A stretch of 64,000 nt of DNA from Ophiosphaerella korrae (taxonomy: Eukaryota > Ascomycota > Dothideomycetes > Pleosporales > Phaeosphaeriaceae): positions 107,243 to 171,242 of the forward strand of contig JALNQF010000092.1 in NCBI GenBank assembly GCA_028456385.1. Direction: 5' to 3'. Below, piece by piece: positions 31,800-45,499 of the stretch; position 1 is the first letter of the stretch; every line of letters begins with the position of its first letter. The position numbers were made by a program, and so were the translations under genes. The notes below the pieces were generated by a model. It was not told the DNA's origin. It saw only the letters and a program-made list of their open reading frames with translations, and did not search any database.

Positions 31800-33204
31800 G
31801 GTGGTACAAAGCTGCGGGTACTAGCGAAAGGTCTGAGGATCCATCTTCACAAAGGATGCGTAGGCATGTTCGATAGATATATTAGCACAAGTTTGCCGGC
31901 AAACCATATTACTTTTTTTTCTTGGTCTCAACGCTACGGGGAAAGGAGCCAGCCAAACGGGCGCATCGATCGGTGACAGCGTGGAAAGGCCCTACCGGAT
32001 CGAAAGCCTAGTCTAGAACTGTGGCGTTACAGATTACGACCCTGCTCAGCCCTTGCCACATTTCGGGCATCATGTATTGCTTTTAGAAGCTACCCTGACC
32101 GTACGATTGGTTAGGACTTAATACAAGCAGAAAATCAAATGGTATATGAAAAGGGGGATGAAAACCTCTCAGTCGACCTTGAGAAACCAAGATTGTGGGG
32201 GATCGCCACATGTGGCTGTGACCCCGGATGACGTAGCATGCATATTACGACGTCGCGACCCGCCTAGGCCCACATGATAGGACAGTAGTTTCTTCTATCA
32301 CGTTAGTTTCGACGGCACATCGCTCTTGGTAAAACTCGAGTTAGCTTGCTTGTCCGTCCACAGTCCGAATGCGAAAACTAGTCCAGGTTTTCCGTCCAGC
32401 CAATCATGAACACCTGCCAATTGAATAACAATATTATGGATGTGAACACTTCTGTTTCTACTCTCCCTCTACTTTCGATCCTTCGTAAGTACTCATAGAA
32501 TACTGTATTAATCCACAGAGGCAAGTTGGTAAGACAAAAACCTGTGCCTAAAATGGGTTTGTGCCGCTTTTTGCCCTCGGGCCAAACTAATTTCACCTTC
32601 GTATTGAAGCGAGACCGACTCGCAGGACCGAATATAAGATCAGGGGTGATAGTGGCGGTGACGGTGGTGCTGGTGACCTTGAAATAGCGGCGATAATGAA
32701 GTAGCTATGTTAATCAAGCAGCTAAACCCTCCCCAGGGCTCTCGAATGTCATTATAGCAGGCGACTTCAAGTGTTTTGGAGGTTATAGATAAATGATACA
32801 AAATCCATTGTATAGATCTAGTCGCGATACAAGGTATATCGAGCTTCCCAATTTATTTTGTCGGTGAGAGAGTGAAATGTATTCAGTCGTTTGAATTGAG
32901 CCTTGCATCTCTGGAAGCAGTTCGGATGCTTCACTGCGGTCTCCAAGCCCACAGCCATGCTTATATCTTATCAAATAATAGGGGTATCAGACATAAAAAT
33001 ACAGTACATCGAATCTGCTTTCATCCTAGAGCCACCCTTCACTTACCACCCACCAACCACTACCTCAAAACCACCCCTTTCACCCTCCACTCCCACTCCA
33101 GCCACAAGCAAACGCATTCCGAATAAAAAAGCGAAACTATGCAAATAAGACGCTCTTACAAAACTCCCCTACTATGGCAAAGGAACCAAAACGAAGATTT
33201 CAAC
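31800..33204. other. Gene-free stretch, promoter side of the histidine kinase
   Basis: A 1.4-kb stretch without a supported gene. It includes the 5' flank of the histidine kinase and the 3' flank of the gene ending at 33205. Short open frames here lack motifs. Confidence 0.4.
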
Positions 33205-36200
33205 TTACAAATCATCCCGCCACTCCATTACGTCGACTTTCTTTTTCGGCGCATCGCCGATCGATGGGCGAATCGCTAGATTAGCAGGCCACTCTGCGCG
33301 AGCATCAACCTAAATTGCACATTAACGATTTCACGCATCATACTATGCAGCTTGGACTCACGCTGGTGCTGCCCGTCCACGATGTGAGGCGGCGCATGCC
33401 AAAATAAAAGTCACGGAAGCGATCGGACTCCTTTTGTGTTGGGGCCCCGTCAGTACCAATGCGCACCAACGAGACTGGAAGAGAGGCACGAGGCGGCTTC
33501 TTCGTTGTGCTCGAGAGCACGCGTGGGGAGTTTGGGATACCGAAGGCCTCTGGCAGCGACTGTCTTGGACGGCATACTTTCCGCGCTGATGGCGATGATG
33601 TGGCGGGAAGTTTGGTGGAGTTGGGGCCTTCGAGTTGCTGCAGGGCAACCAGCAGGGTGTTTCTATCGACGATGACACCCTCTTTGTGGATTGTGTCGCG
33701 GATTGTGTCTTTGTAGAAGCGGTGGTAGGGTTCGGGGTTCTCGCCGGCGTCAACGCATTCTAGTGCATATTCCTTGTAATCTGTCCTGTTGCGGATGATG
33801 TAGTCGTCCCATTGCCACTTAGGCACCATTTTATCTTCCTCGTCGAGCATAACCATTTGCATGATTTGTCCCTTGAAGTGCTTGACGTCGCCAGTATAAT
33901 TTGGATATGTGGCTTTGAACGTATCGAAGATTGACAAGGGCAGCTCCTTGGTATCATCAACTACAGTTGCGAGTGGCTGCTCGGTTGATGGAGCGTGTGA
34001 CATGGTGTTGTCAGTTTGAGGCGCAGGCAGAGGTAATATGCTTGGTGGCGAGGATGCCCTGAGCCTTGAGCTTTGGTTTTCAGTTTTTGCGGCCGCTGTG
34101 GAAGAGATAGAATGGCGGGGCTTATCGATCGGATTTTGGCATGTTTGAATATGTTTCACAAGCCAGTCCCTACGACTCCATGCCCTATTAGCAGTTTCAC
34201 ATCCAGGAACGGGACAATACAAGTACTCTAAACCATCTACTTCTGGTGGCCTAGGTAGGCTGGGTACATCGTATGGACTCATATGCCGAGGTGACACAGC
34301 AGATTTGGGTCCATGCTTAACTGGTGTATTCGATAGTTCGATGTCCATTGAATCATCACCCAACGTCTCATCGGGTGCGGCAACAGGCCCAGTCCTCATC
34401 TCAAAGCTTGTACTAGATTTGCGCTTCTCTCTGAACGACTTGAGTGCCTCATCTCGGTGGCGGCGTAAGTTTGTCATATGGTCCATAGCGGACGGTGAGC
34501 CGTCACCAAAGCGTACAACTTTGATTTCACGTCGCTTTGGCTGTCGGCTACTGTCACTAGATGGCGAGCGGTCAAGTCTTCGCTTAGGGCCGGGTGTAAG
34601 TGATCGTTCTTCTTCGATGGCCGTGGCTACTTCTCGTTTGTCTACTAGTTCACTAGGTTGCGCTTCTGGTGCAACAACGTCATACATGACCATATCTTGA
34701 GGACTGCTTGAAATTTTCCTGTCACTCTCGCCATCTCTGTGTTTCTGTCCTCTGAGTTGATTGGCCTCTTGGTTGTCTTTGCTCGCTGTAGCGCTAGCCT
34801 TGGTCTCGGGTTGACAAGGGTTGACTGATGGCTTTTTGTTATTGTATGTTCCATGAAAGATGGATGCAGATAAGTCAGTATTTGATGTGCGGCCTGTTGC
34901 AAGGGCATATTTTTCCTTAGAATGAGGTGTTTCCTCTACCTGCACAACGGGTTTGAGGGCAGATGTTTGAGACAACTCTTGGGCTTCTTTCGCCCCTTCT
35001 AAGACATCTTCTCCTAGGCCCTGTGGCACGTATTCTTCCATTTCAATATCAGCGTCGTCGGGAGTATCGGGCGCACCATTGGGCGGTGATGAAAAGGGGC
35101 TAGTGCCATCTCCCCTGTTTGATGAGTCGATCAGAACTATGGGTGAAGACCTAGTGGCTTTCTTGGCGTTATCGATAACAACTGCTTCTCGAACCTCAAA
35201 GCTTGAGTCTGGAGGAAGATCGTTTTTCATGTGCGCCGGCATTTTAGGTGGCTCGGGAGTCGGCGACTGTGACCAAGAAATCTGGCTATATTTGGGCTCA
35301 TCATTTTGCGTTGGATGGATGACCGATGCTTGGGTGGGATCAATCGATTCAATAATAGAGTCTGGCGATGGATCTTCATCCATCTCATCATCTGAGTCTG
35401 GGCCACCTTCCAGAGCTGCTTTTTCATCTGCAAGCTTTTGGAAAACCAAAAGATTTTGGATGGGGACATTTCCCTCTGGGAATGTGAAGCCGGCTTGCGG
35501 TTTCAGCCAGCTTTCGTTATTCCGCAGGATGATTTGCTGGTTGGGTGGAACAATGAAGGCTTCCCTCGAGAACTCGACATCTCCCATCCAACTACATTCT
35601 GACGCGAGCTTCTGCAGGCGGTGCAATCCTTTAGACCTGGCTCCACTTGAAACAGGTGTTTGGTTTACTCTGCTTGCGACCTGTGGGGATTTGGGACCGA
35701 GTTCTCTTGCCTTTCGTGTGCCTGGACCGGAGTGAGGTGATGCTGGTACAGCCGATACCCTGGTAGGCGTCTGGATGGGTGTTTTGGTGGGTGTCTCACT
35801 TGTCGCTTTGGCAGGCGTCTCCGTTGGTCTTTGATGTGGGAGATTAGGATGTTGTGTGGAGAACTGGCTTCCCGAAGGTCCATCTGCTCTCTGACGTGTT
35901 CTGGCAGCAGCTGAAACAGGAGGATCTGGCCGATCTTCAGTGTTTTTGTTTTTATGGATTTTACCGAGGAGACTCAACAGCTTTTCCTTTTGGATCATGG
36001 GGTTCGTGATATGCGAGGGGCGGAGTTCCTCCCTCTTTGTGTTGCCGGCTAGTATAGGCTCCAACTGTTTTGTGCCCACGTACTGAAGCCCGTCTGTATT
36101 GGGCTGGCGGTGAGGACGTGCGAACCGAGTGGATGGCTGACTACCATTTTCGTCTGAAAGATCCTGGTCTGGCGCCATGTCTGCTGTTTCTCGCGGTGAG

Positions 36201-36817
36201 GGGTTATCTCGGCCCAGGCGCTTGTTATCTTCACAGAGACGGGTCGCTGACAGCCGGTGCAAGATGTTGGAGATCTCAGCAGACCAGGGAGGCCCAAACG
36301 GCTTGTTGACGTGTGTGTTCGCTTGCAGCAGGCTCTTTCCACTTTGGTCAAGGACGTCGACAGCTTGCAGTATCAGCCGGAGGTTATCACGAGGCGGGCC
36401 GTACGACGTATAGCGTATCGTGTACTTGCGGACGGCGATCAGGGAGTGCAGGCCTGCCTGTGCACGGTGAAGGGAGGCAAGACACTCGGGCGAGAAGTGA
36501 GGAAGGATGTGCGCGTGGCCGTCAGTGAGCACGTAGGGCGAAAGCTGCAGCGAGGGGCAGTTAGAGGGGGAAGCAGCACCTTAGGTGGCAATGTCACATG
36601 CCTGAACGATTTGCAGATGGCTGTTACGCTCAGAGGGAAGGTCGTTGGTGATGTCTAGACACGACCCGTTGTCATGATAGAGGCCTTTCCAGGCTCGCTC
36701 AGTCTCGGATTTAATGCCAGGGCCCTGCTGGCTGTTCTTCTCCTGCAGCCAACTGTCACCCAGGAGCAGCTGCGTCGCGATTGTCTCCTCGAGCCAGCCG
36801 TGAAGGCGAACGGCCAT
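33205..36817 (-). CDS. Large OB-fold/zinc-finger protein, possible TPP1/Tpz1-like telomere subunit
   Basis: Three exons: 36608-36817, 33362-36544 and 33205-33309, about 1165 residues. The start MAVRLHGWLEETI is chosen because a spliced first exon (donor GTTCAG, CTAAC branch site, acceptor CTGCAG) joins smoothly to LSPYVLTDGHAHILPHFSPE. The N-terminal 180 residues look like a beta-rich OB fold (SLIAVRKYTIRYTS and LILQAVDVLDQSG). The middle is long and disordered with TPxK repeats. A zinc finger follows (YCPVPGCETANRAWSRRDW ending HIQTC, a C-x4-C-x15-H-x3-C pattern). A conserved C-terminal domain reads FDTFKATYPNYTGDVKHFKG and WQWDDYIIRNRTDYKEY, and the tail ends EWRDDL. This architecture resembles fungal shelterin TPP1/Tpz1-type proteins, but that name rests on memory of the family, not on a search. 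The gene model is good; the function is tentative. Confidence 0.7.
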
Positions 36818-37226
36818 GGAACGTGTCAAACGCGGGCAGCGGGCGCTGGGGAGACGCGCCGCGTTTGCTCCGCCAGGTGTGGCTTGCGAGGGGAATGCGG
36901 CTTACGTAACCGCGGAGTGCGGCCTTGGCGCCTCCACTCCGCCCGCCCTACCCATGCCCAGTGCGTCATAGCCTCGACCTCGGGCGCCCCGTCCGACCGT
37001 CTTTCACGAGGCCATCTGATCAGCGCCGGGCGTGGCTGGCCGACTGTCACCTGTTTACGCTGGCCAATATGCCCGCTAGCTCCGTTTGCCTGCCACACAC
37101 TGAGACGACGCTTTTGCTGACATGATATTCTGGCCCAAAGCCTGGTGCTAAAGCCTGGTGCTGAAGCCTGATGCTGCTCTCTACTCTCCACGCTCGTTCG
37201 TGCAGAGACGCCCATAACCCGCCGCC
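36818..37226. promoter_or_regulatory. Divergent promoter, telomere-like gene / FAB1
   Basis: A 409-bp GC-rich gap between opposite start codons. Near 37139-37172 it holds a short tandem repeat of GCCTGGTGCTAAA/GAA-type units just upstream of FAB1. No specific site is assigned. Confidence 0.45.
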
Positions 37227-40200
37227 ATGACGGGCAGCTCGAACGATCTGCAGCCTGCAGATCTCCACCAGATGCATGCCGCGGCGTCGCGCTCCGACAC
37301 GCTCACTACCTTTGACCATCTTCCTGCACCGCCAGCACCCGCCGCCGACGAGCCAAAGGGAATAGACTTGGTACAGGGCGGCCTGAGTGGCCTGTATAGC
37401 CGCATAAGGGCCTCGGTGGGCGGCGCCAAAGAACAGCCCGCCGAGGGCCTGGATAGCACAAAGCAGCCTGTCGTCACACGCAGCCCCGGGGGAACTGCTG
37501 TCTCTTCGCCACCAGCAGCCCCTGGGCCGTCTTCGAGGCTGCAGTCTCCATCTGCAACATCCTTCCCCGATGCACTGCCTCCATCGCGAGGCTCAAACAC
37601 CTCGAGTGCTGCCTTGTCCAGCAAACTCTCGCTCAATGCTTCCAAGTCTTCTCTTGCAACCACGAGGTCCCGACCGTCTATAGCCCCAAGCATCGAGCTG
37701 GGTCGACCCGTGCGTGAGGATGATTCGTTTGTCCAGAGCCCCGACCTGCCTCGGAGCGCCTCCGCCAAAGACTTTGCCGCTAGCTCGCAGTCAACTCGTT
37801 CCCCTCGATTCCCTCCGGGCAAATCTTTTCGTGAAAGGAAAGGTGATTTAGATCTGGACGGCCAGGAAAGTGACACTACCGAGGACGATGATATGATTGT
37901 CGTAGAGAACCATGGCGGAGCGAACAACCCTGCCAACTTCAAATTTCCAGCTGATGCGCCCCGCGAAGCCTCCAGCAGAGCCAACTCTCGACCCGAAAAT
38001 CAATATCACCCTGCTCGTTCAGCCCAGGGCAAGGCAAGAGATCACCCTGACAAGCTTCCCGAAAATATTGAAGCACCCCGCGTCACATCCAGTGCTCGAG
38101 CACCTATACTCGCCCCCGAGCCCCTGCGGCCACCACTGGTCAAGGTCGGCCCGTCACATTTGCCAAATTTCCCTTCCAGAACCTCGTCTTCCGATGGACT
38201 GAGCTCTGTCGCCACTGCGTCTACCGTGCGCACTCCTGCAGTCGCCCCTATACAGGAAATTCGGCGACAGGCTCAGGCGAGACCTGCAGTCAGTAGAATG
38301 CCTACGAATGCGTTTTCCCAGATGCGTAGGAAGATCCTAGATCGAGAGTTTTGGATGAGGGACGAGAACGCAAAAGACTGTTTCAACTGTGGGGATACCT
38401 TTACTACTTGGCGGCGGAAACACCACTGCCGTACCTGCGGCCAGATCTTTGACTCAAAATGCACCTCCATCATTTCGGGAAAACTCTTTGGGCAAGCAAG
38501 TGACATCAAAGTATGTAAACCATGCGAAGCAATCATCTACGGACACGACGATGATTCTTCTGACTACACGGACGACGGTGACCAAGCCTCCATCTATGAA
38601 CACGACGAGGTTGCGAGAGGTTTCGACGAGGATGACATCGAGCCGACTGAAAGTGATCACACAAAGATAGGCACTCCAACCATAAGCATCCCTATGTCTA
38701 GAAAAACTGGCAGTGATAAAAAGCGACGGTCGCATGTCATTGAACTCGGCCCTCAGACTTTGACACGCCCAAGTTCCTCGCGTTCGCTACGATCACTCAG
38801 CGGCAGACCACGCTCCTCAAGTCACAAACGCCATCCTTCGAGGCACCAACACATGCGCCATCACCGACACGATGACCGTGCGCCATTTCATCAGTACCTT
38901 GACAATACCCGACAGCCTAGTCTACCTGCATTCCACCATGATAACATCATTGATCCAGACCTTGCCCCGTTCATGTCTGATGAGGGTTCCAGCGAGGAAG
39001 AACATGCAAGTATTTTTGCCACTCTGAGGGGTGAGACTGCGGACCTCCCGAGTTTAGAAAGCGAAAGAGGCGGTTTTGGCGGTTTGTTAGCTGCCATGAG
39101 GAAGGGCAAACAGCGCACAGGAGACAAGGGTGCTGTGGGTGGCCATGCACGCGACACAGACAGCATTAGCATTACGAGTCGCCACGCTCAGCTTTCAACA
39201 CGCAGAAGAAATCTAAGTGTCAGTAGCAACAACCACAAGCCCTCACCACGGCGATCTAAGAGTAACTCCCTGCTGAGGCCGTTCACTTCTGGCTTCGGAG
39301 CAAGCGCGTCAAATTCACAACCTGGCACTCCACAGTTGCACCCGACGCCGTCTCCTACACCATCTGGCACTAAGCTCACACGAAGTGCCTCCATACAAGG
39401 AGGAATTACTCCAAAGGTCGAACTCAACAAAGCCAGTCTAGAACATGCACGCAAGCTCCTACGGCAGATGCTTCACGATGCTCATGTCTCTCATGTATCG
39501 AGCTGGGATAAAGCCTTGATTCCGATTTTGCGACAATGCACGGATGATGTCAATCCGGATGTTGATAGAGGTGACGATATCGATATTAGAAACTACATCA
39601 AGCTCAAGAAGATTCCTGGCGGGAAGCCTCGGGATACTGCCTACGTGTCTGGGGTGGTATTTTCTAAGAATGTGGCCCTACGAAGCATGCCTCGTAACAT
39701 CCTAAACCCTAGAATTGTCATCATCACCTTTGCAATTGAGTATGCACGCCATCAAACGCACTTTATGAGTCTAGACCCGGTCATTGCTCAAGAGAGGGAA
39801 TACTTGCGCAACTTAGTCAGCCGGATTGCTGCGTTGCGACCCCAGGTTCTACTGGTGCAACGTAATGTCTCCGGCCTTGCCTTAGAGTTCTTGGATAAAG
39901 AAGGAATTGCAGTCGTTTACAACGTCAAAGCGGCCGTACTGCACGCGGTCGCAAGATGTACTCAATCGAGAATGATATCGTCGGTCGATAAACTTGCCAT
40001 CGACCCATCCCATCTTGGGCATTGTGGTAGCTTTGACGTCAAGACGTATTTGCACAAAGACATGAAAAAGACGTATATTTTCTTATCAGGTTGCCAAAAG
40101 GATCTTGGTTGTACCATTGTCATGCGAGGAGCTGAAAATGACGAGCTTGTGAAGTTGAAGCGCGTCACTGAGTTCATGTCATACGTGGTTTATAACCTAC

Positions 40201-41906
40201 GGCTTGAGACTTGTCTTATGCGAGATGAATTCATCGATACGCCAACAACCTCAATAACTGGAACTCTGACTTCCAGCCAAGATGGAGGCGAAAAGTCGAA
40301 AAATCAGCAACTTGATACAACCAGACAGGGAGCGGATGGTACCGTCCCGGAGACAGATTTGGAGCATGCGTCCGCAGAAGAAAGCCACATCGAAGATGCT
40401 GCCCCATCATATTATAGCGACATGGTAGAGGACCATCGCACTAAAATCCTCTCCTCTTCGCCATTCGTGAAATTTATGCAACCGTATTTACTTGAGCAAG
40501 CTCGTCAATATGAGCGAAAACTCGGGCACCTAAAGAAACTCAAGTCGCAATACACTGCAAGCGATGAGGATAGCTCTAAAGATGTCGAGCAACAGTTTGA
40601 ACTTGTACAGCCAGAAATGGTTCATACTGTGGTACAACAAGCGTCCAAGCAAGTGCGAGAATTCTTATCAGCGGTTCATGCCTCGGAATATGACAAGGCG
40701 CTACATCACTACGTGACGCAAAAGCGCCAGTGGGAAGTGTATGTGTCAGGCAATATGGACCTCTACGATCCCTTCAACCATCAAAAAATTGCCGTTCTGT
40801 ACAGCGTAGTCAACACATCCACGTCGACTCCTTGCATTGGACCCGAAATCATTGCACTTGGCTTCTACCAGGAACATGATTACGATGATGGCTTCACGCC
40901 TGATTGTACTCTAGGACAGTATGTAGAAGATTTGTGTTCCACTGCTAGCGTTGTTTGCGAGGTTGATGGCTGCAACCGAAAAATGCTGGATCATTCTCGC
41001 CAGTACGTGCATGGCGAAGGACAGTTGAGCGTCATCGTTCAAAAGCATCCACCGAAGCTTAAAGGTTTGTATCAGACAATACTTATGTGGAGCTGCTGTA
41101 GGAGATGCGGTCAAGAGACACAAACCATCCCAATGTCTGAATGGAGCTGGAAGTACTCGTTCGCAAAGTACTTAGAGCTCTCTTTCTGGAGTACGCAGCT
41201 TCACCCCCGAGCTGATCTCTGCTCGCACGATATCCACAAAGATCATGTGCGCTACTTCGGGTACAACAATGTTGCATTGCGTATCCAATACGATGCCGTA
41301 CCGTTGTACGAAGTCACCGTACCTAAACCGAACGTGACTTGGAAAGTGGACAGCGATCTAAGGTTGAAAAATGAGCAGTATCTCAAGATCGAGGAACGAC
41401 TAGACTGTTTTATAAACTCTGTTCTTGAGAGAATTCAAGATATTCATCCAGACAGTGTCATTCCGGAGAAAGTAGATCTCTGCCGAAAGGAAGTCGATCG
41501 ACTGATCAAACGCGCAAATGACGACCATGTCTGGATGCGACACAAACTTCAGGACAAGTACATGAACTCCAAATATTACGAAATTATCCCTATGAATCGG
41601 GCTATCCGTGCCATACAGGAGAAGGCCATTGCTTGGGACGAGACCTTCCTCGATTTTGAACAACAGTTCTTCCCGTCCGAGAAAGATATTCGAAGACTTG
41701 CGGCCCTGCAGCTAAGAAAGTTTTTCCTTGAAAGGGACGAGTCTACAAGTTCCTTGACGTCGGTAGAAGAGGGGGGCGAGTCAGGAGCCGAAGAAGCAGA
41801 AATGGGAGAGAAAGATCCATCCCTGACTCTTTCGCCGATGCCCTCAAACATGTCACCAGAGAAAGCCCACGATATGGTGACGTCTGTCGTGCACGAAGAG
41901 CATTCG

Positions 41907-41963
<57 letters not shown>

Positions 41964-44435
41964 AATAATAATCCTTCGGAAAAGGAGCCTGTAACACCAG
42001 AATGTCACACACCGGTACGGTCAAAGGTAGTTACACCGGATATGACGCCGGATATAGCGATTCAAACACCTCGAGAGGCCGTAGAACGAGATGACGTTCG
42101 GCATCTTGATTTGGCACTGTCTTCAAACTTCCCAGATAAGCCCGGCCCGGATGAACAGCTCCCCAAAACACCCACCTCAACGCTTGCCACCGAATCGGAT
42201 CAATTTGATCAAGGCTCACCCACCCCTACAAGCATGCCAAAGGCAAACCCCCTTGATCAATGCTTGGTAGATGCGATCGAAAACCCGCCGGGTTCCCCAG
42301 CCCATCAACCAACATCTACTGCCCCAATTGAGAGCAAAATTCCTCGTTTGGTGGACAATAGCCGGCGAGATCCTCCTCCTAGGCCTGCTCCAATCCGAAC
42401 ACAATCACAGCCCGGAAACATCCCTAAGCATGCGCCATCATCTATCGGTTCGATGATTCCGACAAGTAGTTTCAATACAACTAAGGCAACGATGAGCGAT
42501 TCCATGAGAGCGTTGGAACGAATGACTGAACGCCTTGGAATGGGGACCACAAAGCAACCAAAGTCATCGTCTAGGATTCCTCGATCAATACCCGCGAAAC
42601 ATAGCACTAAGGTGTCCAAGCTTGCTCATCATTTTGAGCAATTGTCGCGCGAGTTTCAGAAAGAACGCATGCGCGAGCGCAGAGCGGATCGGAGTCGACA
42701 AATTCGTGCATATCCTCTTGCATCTTCAAAACCAATAGTTGAAGTATATAGAGATGTCCACGAGGCCGTCCAGGAGCATAACGCGTCCGACGAGGACCTA
42801 TCAAGCATCTCACCTCCCCGTGCAAGTACGGACAACAGTACACTAGGCGAAAGTACACTCACCGAAACAACCGGCGTCATGACGCAATTTCAGTCGCCCG
42901 TGGACGAACGTTCCCCTCATGATATGGGCATTGATCATGCTGAGCATGAAGAGCCACCTGACACGCCGAGCCACCCTCCATCTGTATCTGATATCGATAA
43001 TGACTTGAGTGATACAGAGATCACGCCAGAAGACGTTCCTCTGCCGGACAGCATCGCAAGCTCGCAGCTGATGAACATGAGCGACTCTCAACTCGAAAAC
43101 TCATTGGAGTTACCTAGGCATGAGAAAACTACCTTGTTAAAGATGCTCACCAACTTTTGGTCGGAACGTTCGTCTAGTGGATGGACTCCCCTCGATTATC
43201 CTTTTGCACCTATTGAGCACGTTTGGGAAGACTCGGACATTATTGTCCGTGAAGATGAGCCCAGTTCTATTATTGCCCTCGCTCTGTCTAGCCCTGACTA
43301 TCTCACAAAATTGCAAATTTTTCGAGATGATCCTCGTGCTTTCAAGAAAGGAGTTGAGGATTTAGAGTCTTTGGACGAATCTATTGAGCGAAACTTGCTG
43401 CATGAAATGAACAGCAACATTCGCTATTCATTCACCAATCGTGGTGTCAAGGCACAATGTAAAATCTTCTTTGCACAGTCCTTCGATGCCTTGCGCCGGA
43501 AATGCGGCGTTGCAGACCGTTTCGTGGAGTCGCTATCGCGTTGCTCGAAATGGGATTCCAAGGGCGGCAAGTCAAAGTCCATTTTCCTGAAGACTCTCGA
43601 TGAACGCTTTGTGCTCAAATCACTCTCGCCTATCGAAGTCCAGGCCTTCTTTCGCTTCGCGCCCAACTACTTCGCCTTCACGCACCAGAACCTGTTCAAG
43701 TCATTGCCCAGCGTCATAGCGAAGATGTTCGGCCTCTTCCAGGTACAAATCAAGAGCCCCGCGGGACGCGACTTCGACTGGTTCATGCTAGTCATGGAAA
43801 ACCTGTTCTACGACCGCGAGCCAAACAGACGTTATGACCTCAAAGGCAGCATGCGCAACCGCAAAATCCAATCTACAGGCGAGCGCGACGAAGTCCTCCT
43901 CGACGAAAATCTCGTCGACATCGTCTACTCCGAGACGCCCATCTTCGTGCGCGAGCACACCAAGAAGCTGCTCAAAGCATCCGTCTGGAATGACGCATTG
44001 TTCCTCTCGCAGAACAACGTCATGGACTACTCACTCATGGCTGGCTTCGATGACACGAATCACGAAATCATCGTTGGAATCATCGATTGCATTCGCACGT
44101 ACACGTGGGACAAGAAACTCGAGAGTTGGATCAAGGACCGCGGGAAGAACAAGCCGACAATCACCAGTCCGAAGGACTACCGCATGCGGTTTCGCGTGGC
44201 GATGGAAAAGTACATTCTGCAGGCGCCCAACTGCTGGCATCAGTTTAGTGGCAGGATGGTGGAGCAGGGTGTGGATAGGAGGAGGTTGGTGTTGGAAGGG
44301 GCTGGTGCTGATGGTGGGGGTAGTCATCGCCATAAGCGGAATACGAGTGGTAGCAGTATAGGGACTAGCATAGTGAGGAGGATGGGCGAGAAGACCGTGT
44401 ATGAGGCGGAGGGTGATGAGGGGGTTAGGCGTTGA
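37227..44435 (+). CDS. FAB1: Phosphatidylinositol 3-phosphate 5-kinase (Fab1/PIKfyve)
   Basis: Makes PtdIns(3,5)P2 from PtdIns3P on vacuolar and endosomal membranes. It controls vacuole size and membrane traffic. One uninterrupted 2402-codon frame. Domains in order: disordered Ser/Pro N-terminus; FYVE zinc finger at about residues 380-450 with the signature WRRKHHCRTCGQIF, which binds PtdIns3P; CCT/TCP1-like chaperonin region at about 790-1010 (YVSGVVFSKNVALRSMP), which docks the regulators Vac14/Fig4 in the family; a Cys-rich region; a disordered stretch with poly-Asn; and the PIP-kinase domain at about 2055-2370 (RFVLKSL with the ATP-binding Lys, RYDLKGSMRNR, NNVMDYSLMAGFDD, IIDCIRTYTWDK). 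Length and order match filamentous-fungal Fab1. It is intact and divergent from the telomere-like gene. Confidence 0.96.
41907..41972 (+). repeat. AAC/AAT trinucleotide run encoding poly-Asn in FAB1
   Basis: About 22 Asn codons in a row, mostly AAC with AAT at the 3' end, between the chaperonin-like region and the kinase domain. It keeps the frame. Confidence 0.9.
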
Positions 44436-45499
44436 TGAGAATGGGCATAGCGTTGGTGTTGTTGATTTGAATGGTTGTTTGCGGCACTGGATAAGTAGCT
44501 GCATGGAGCTTTTAGGGTGCATAGTTCGCGAACATTGCTAGATTAATATGGTAATGAATGCTTCCCTGTAACTAAGAGAGAGAGCACGTCTTAGATAGTT
44601 CCATTGTCCTTTGATTGACTTTATCACAAATGTATCACAAGGAAGCATCACAATAGACTCGGTTCTGGTACCAAAGTCATACATAGTACAAAGATTCTGT
44701 CTTCTTGCGCGCGTTGTTTGGCTTCCTATTAGCAGCCCGACGTTACCCGGGCGCAGGCTAGTAGTTCCGATGATGATAGTTTGCCCAGAGAACCGGAGAT
44801 GCCATGGAAGGCTCCAAGATGTATTCATCGAATCCACTGCGAGAAGAAAGCGGACTATTCCATCAAGGACAGCTGCTAACTAAACATTTGAATAGAGCTC
44901 AGTTGGTGCGAGCAGCCCGAGTGAGGGTACCGCGTCTCCTTGTATTATGCATTTATCCCTTGGTATAAATGGGGTTGAGGACTTGAGGTCGGGTTTCATC
45001 AGGTCAATGGAATGTGTGGTCAGTCTCATTCTTGCGATTTCGGTTGATTAGAATAACTATGTGGGCGCACGACTTGGGAAAAATTTCCTCCTTTTCAAAA
45101 TGCAAGAAGCTGTGAGGAGCGCACGGCCACGTAATGTGCGATATTGCTACCAATGTGGGGGTATGTCTGTGACTTCGACGCTTGTGGCTCAGTAGTATGC
45201 TTGAGGACCGGTTTCGCTTGATAACCTCGATACGCACCCGCCTTCCAAGGTTGCACGCATGGCCTTGGTCCCCAACTATGATCAGCTGCAAGATGCTGTT
45301 TCAAGTTAGTCTAGTTCGTGGCATTTGTCTAATATCCAACAGATCAATATAATATCACTGAAATCAGAAGTGTATTGTGTTGTTTCGACCTATGCTTCGC
45401 TAAAACAGCTAGGAGAGTAATGATTCTCCCGCCGTAGTAGTACCTCGCAAGGCGTTAGCAAGCGGGATAGGCTTGTCTGAATGTAAGGCATACCTCTGC
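44436..45499. other. Convergent intergenic region, no gene seen
   Basis: It lies between the 3' ends of FAB1 and the NAD-binding gene. Short frames show no motifs or splice structure. Confidence 0.4.

Noticed and set aside
32872..33148. Two overlapping Pro/His-rich frames
   Set aside because: Short, low-complexity, overlapping in two frames; 3' flank of the telomere-like gene.
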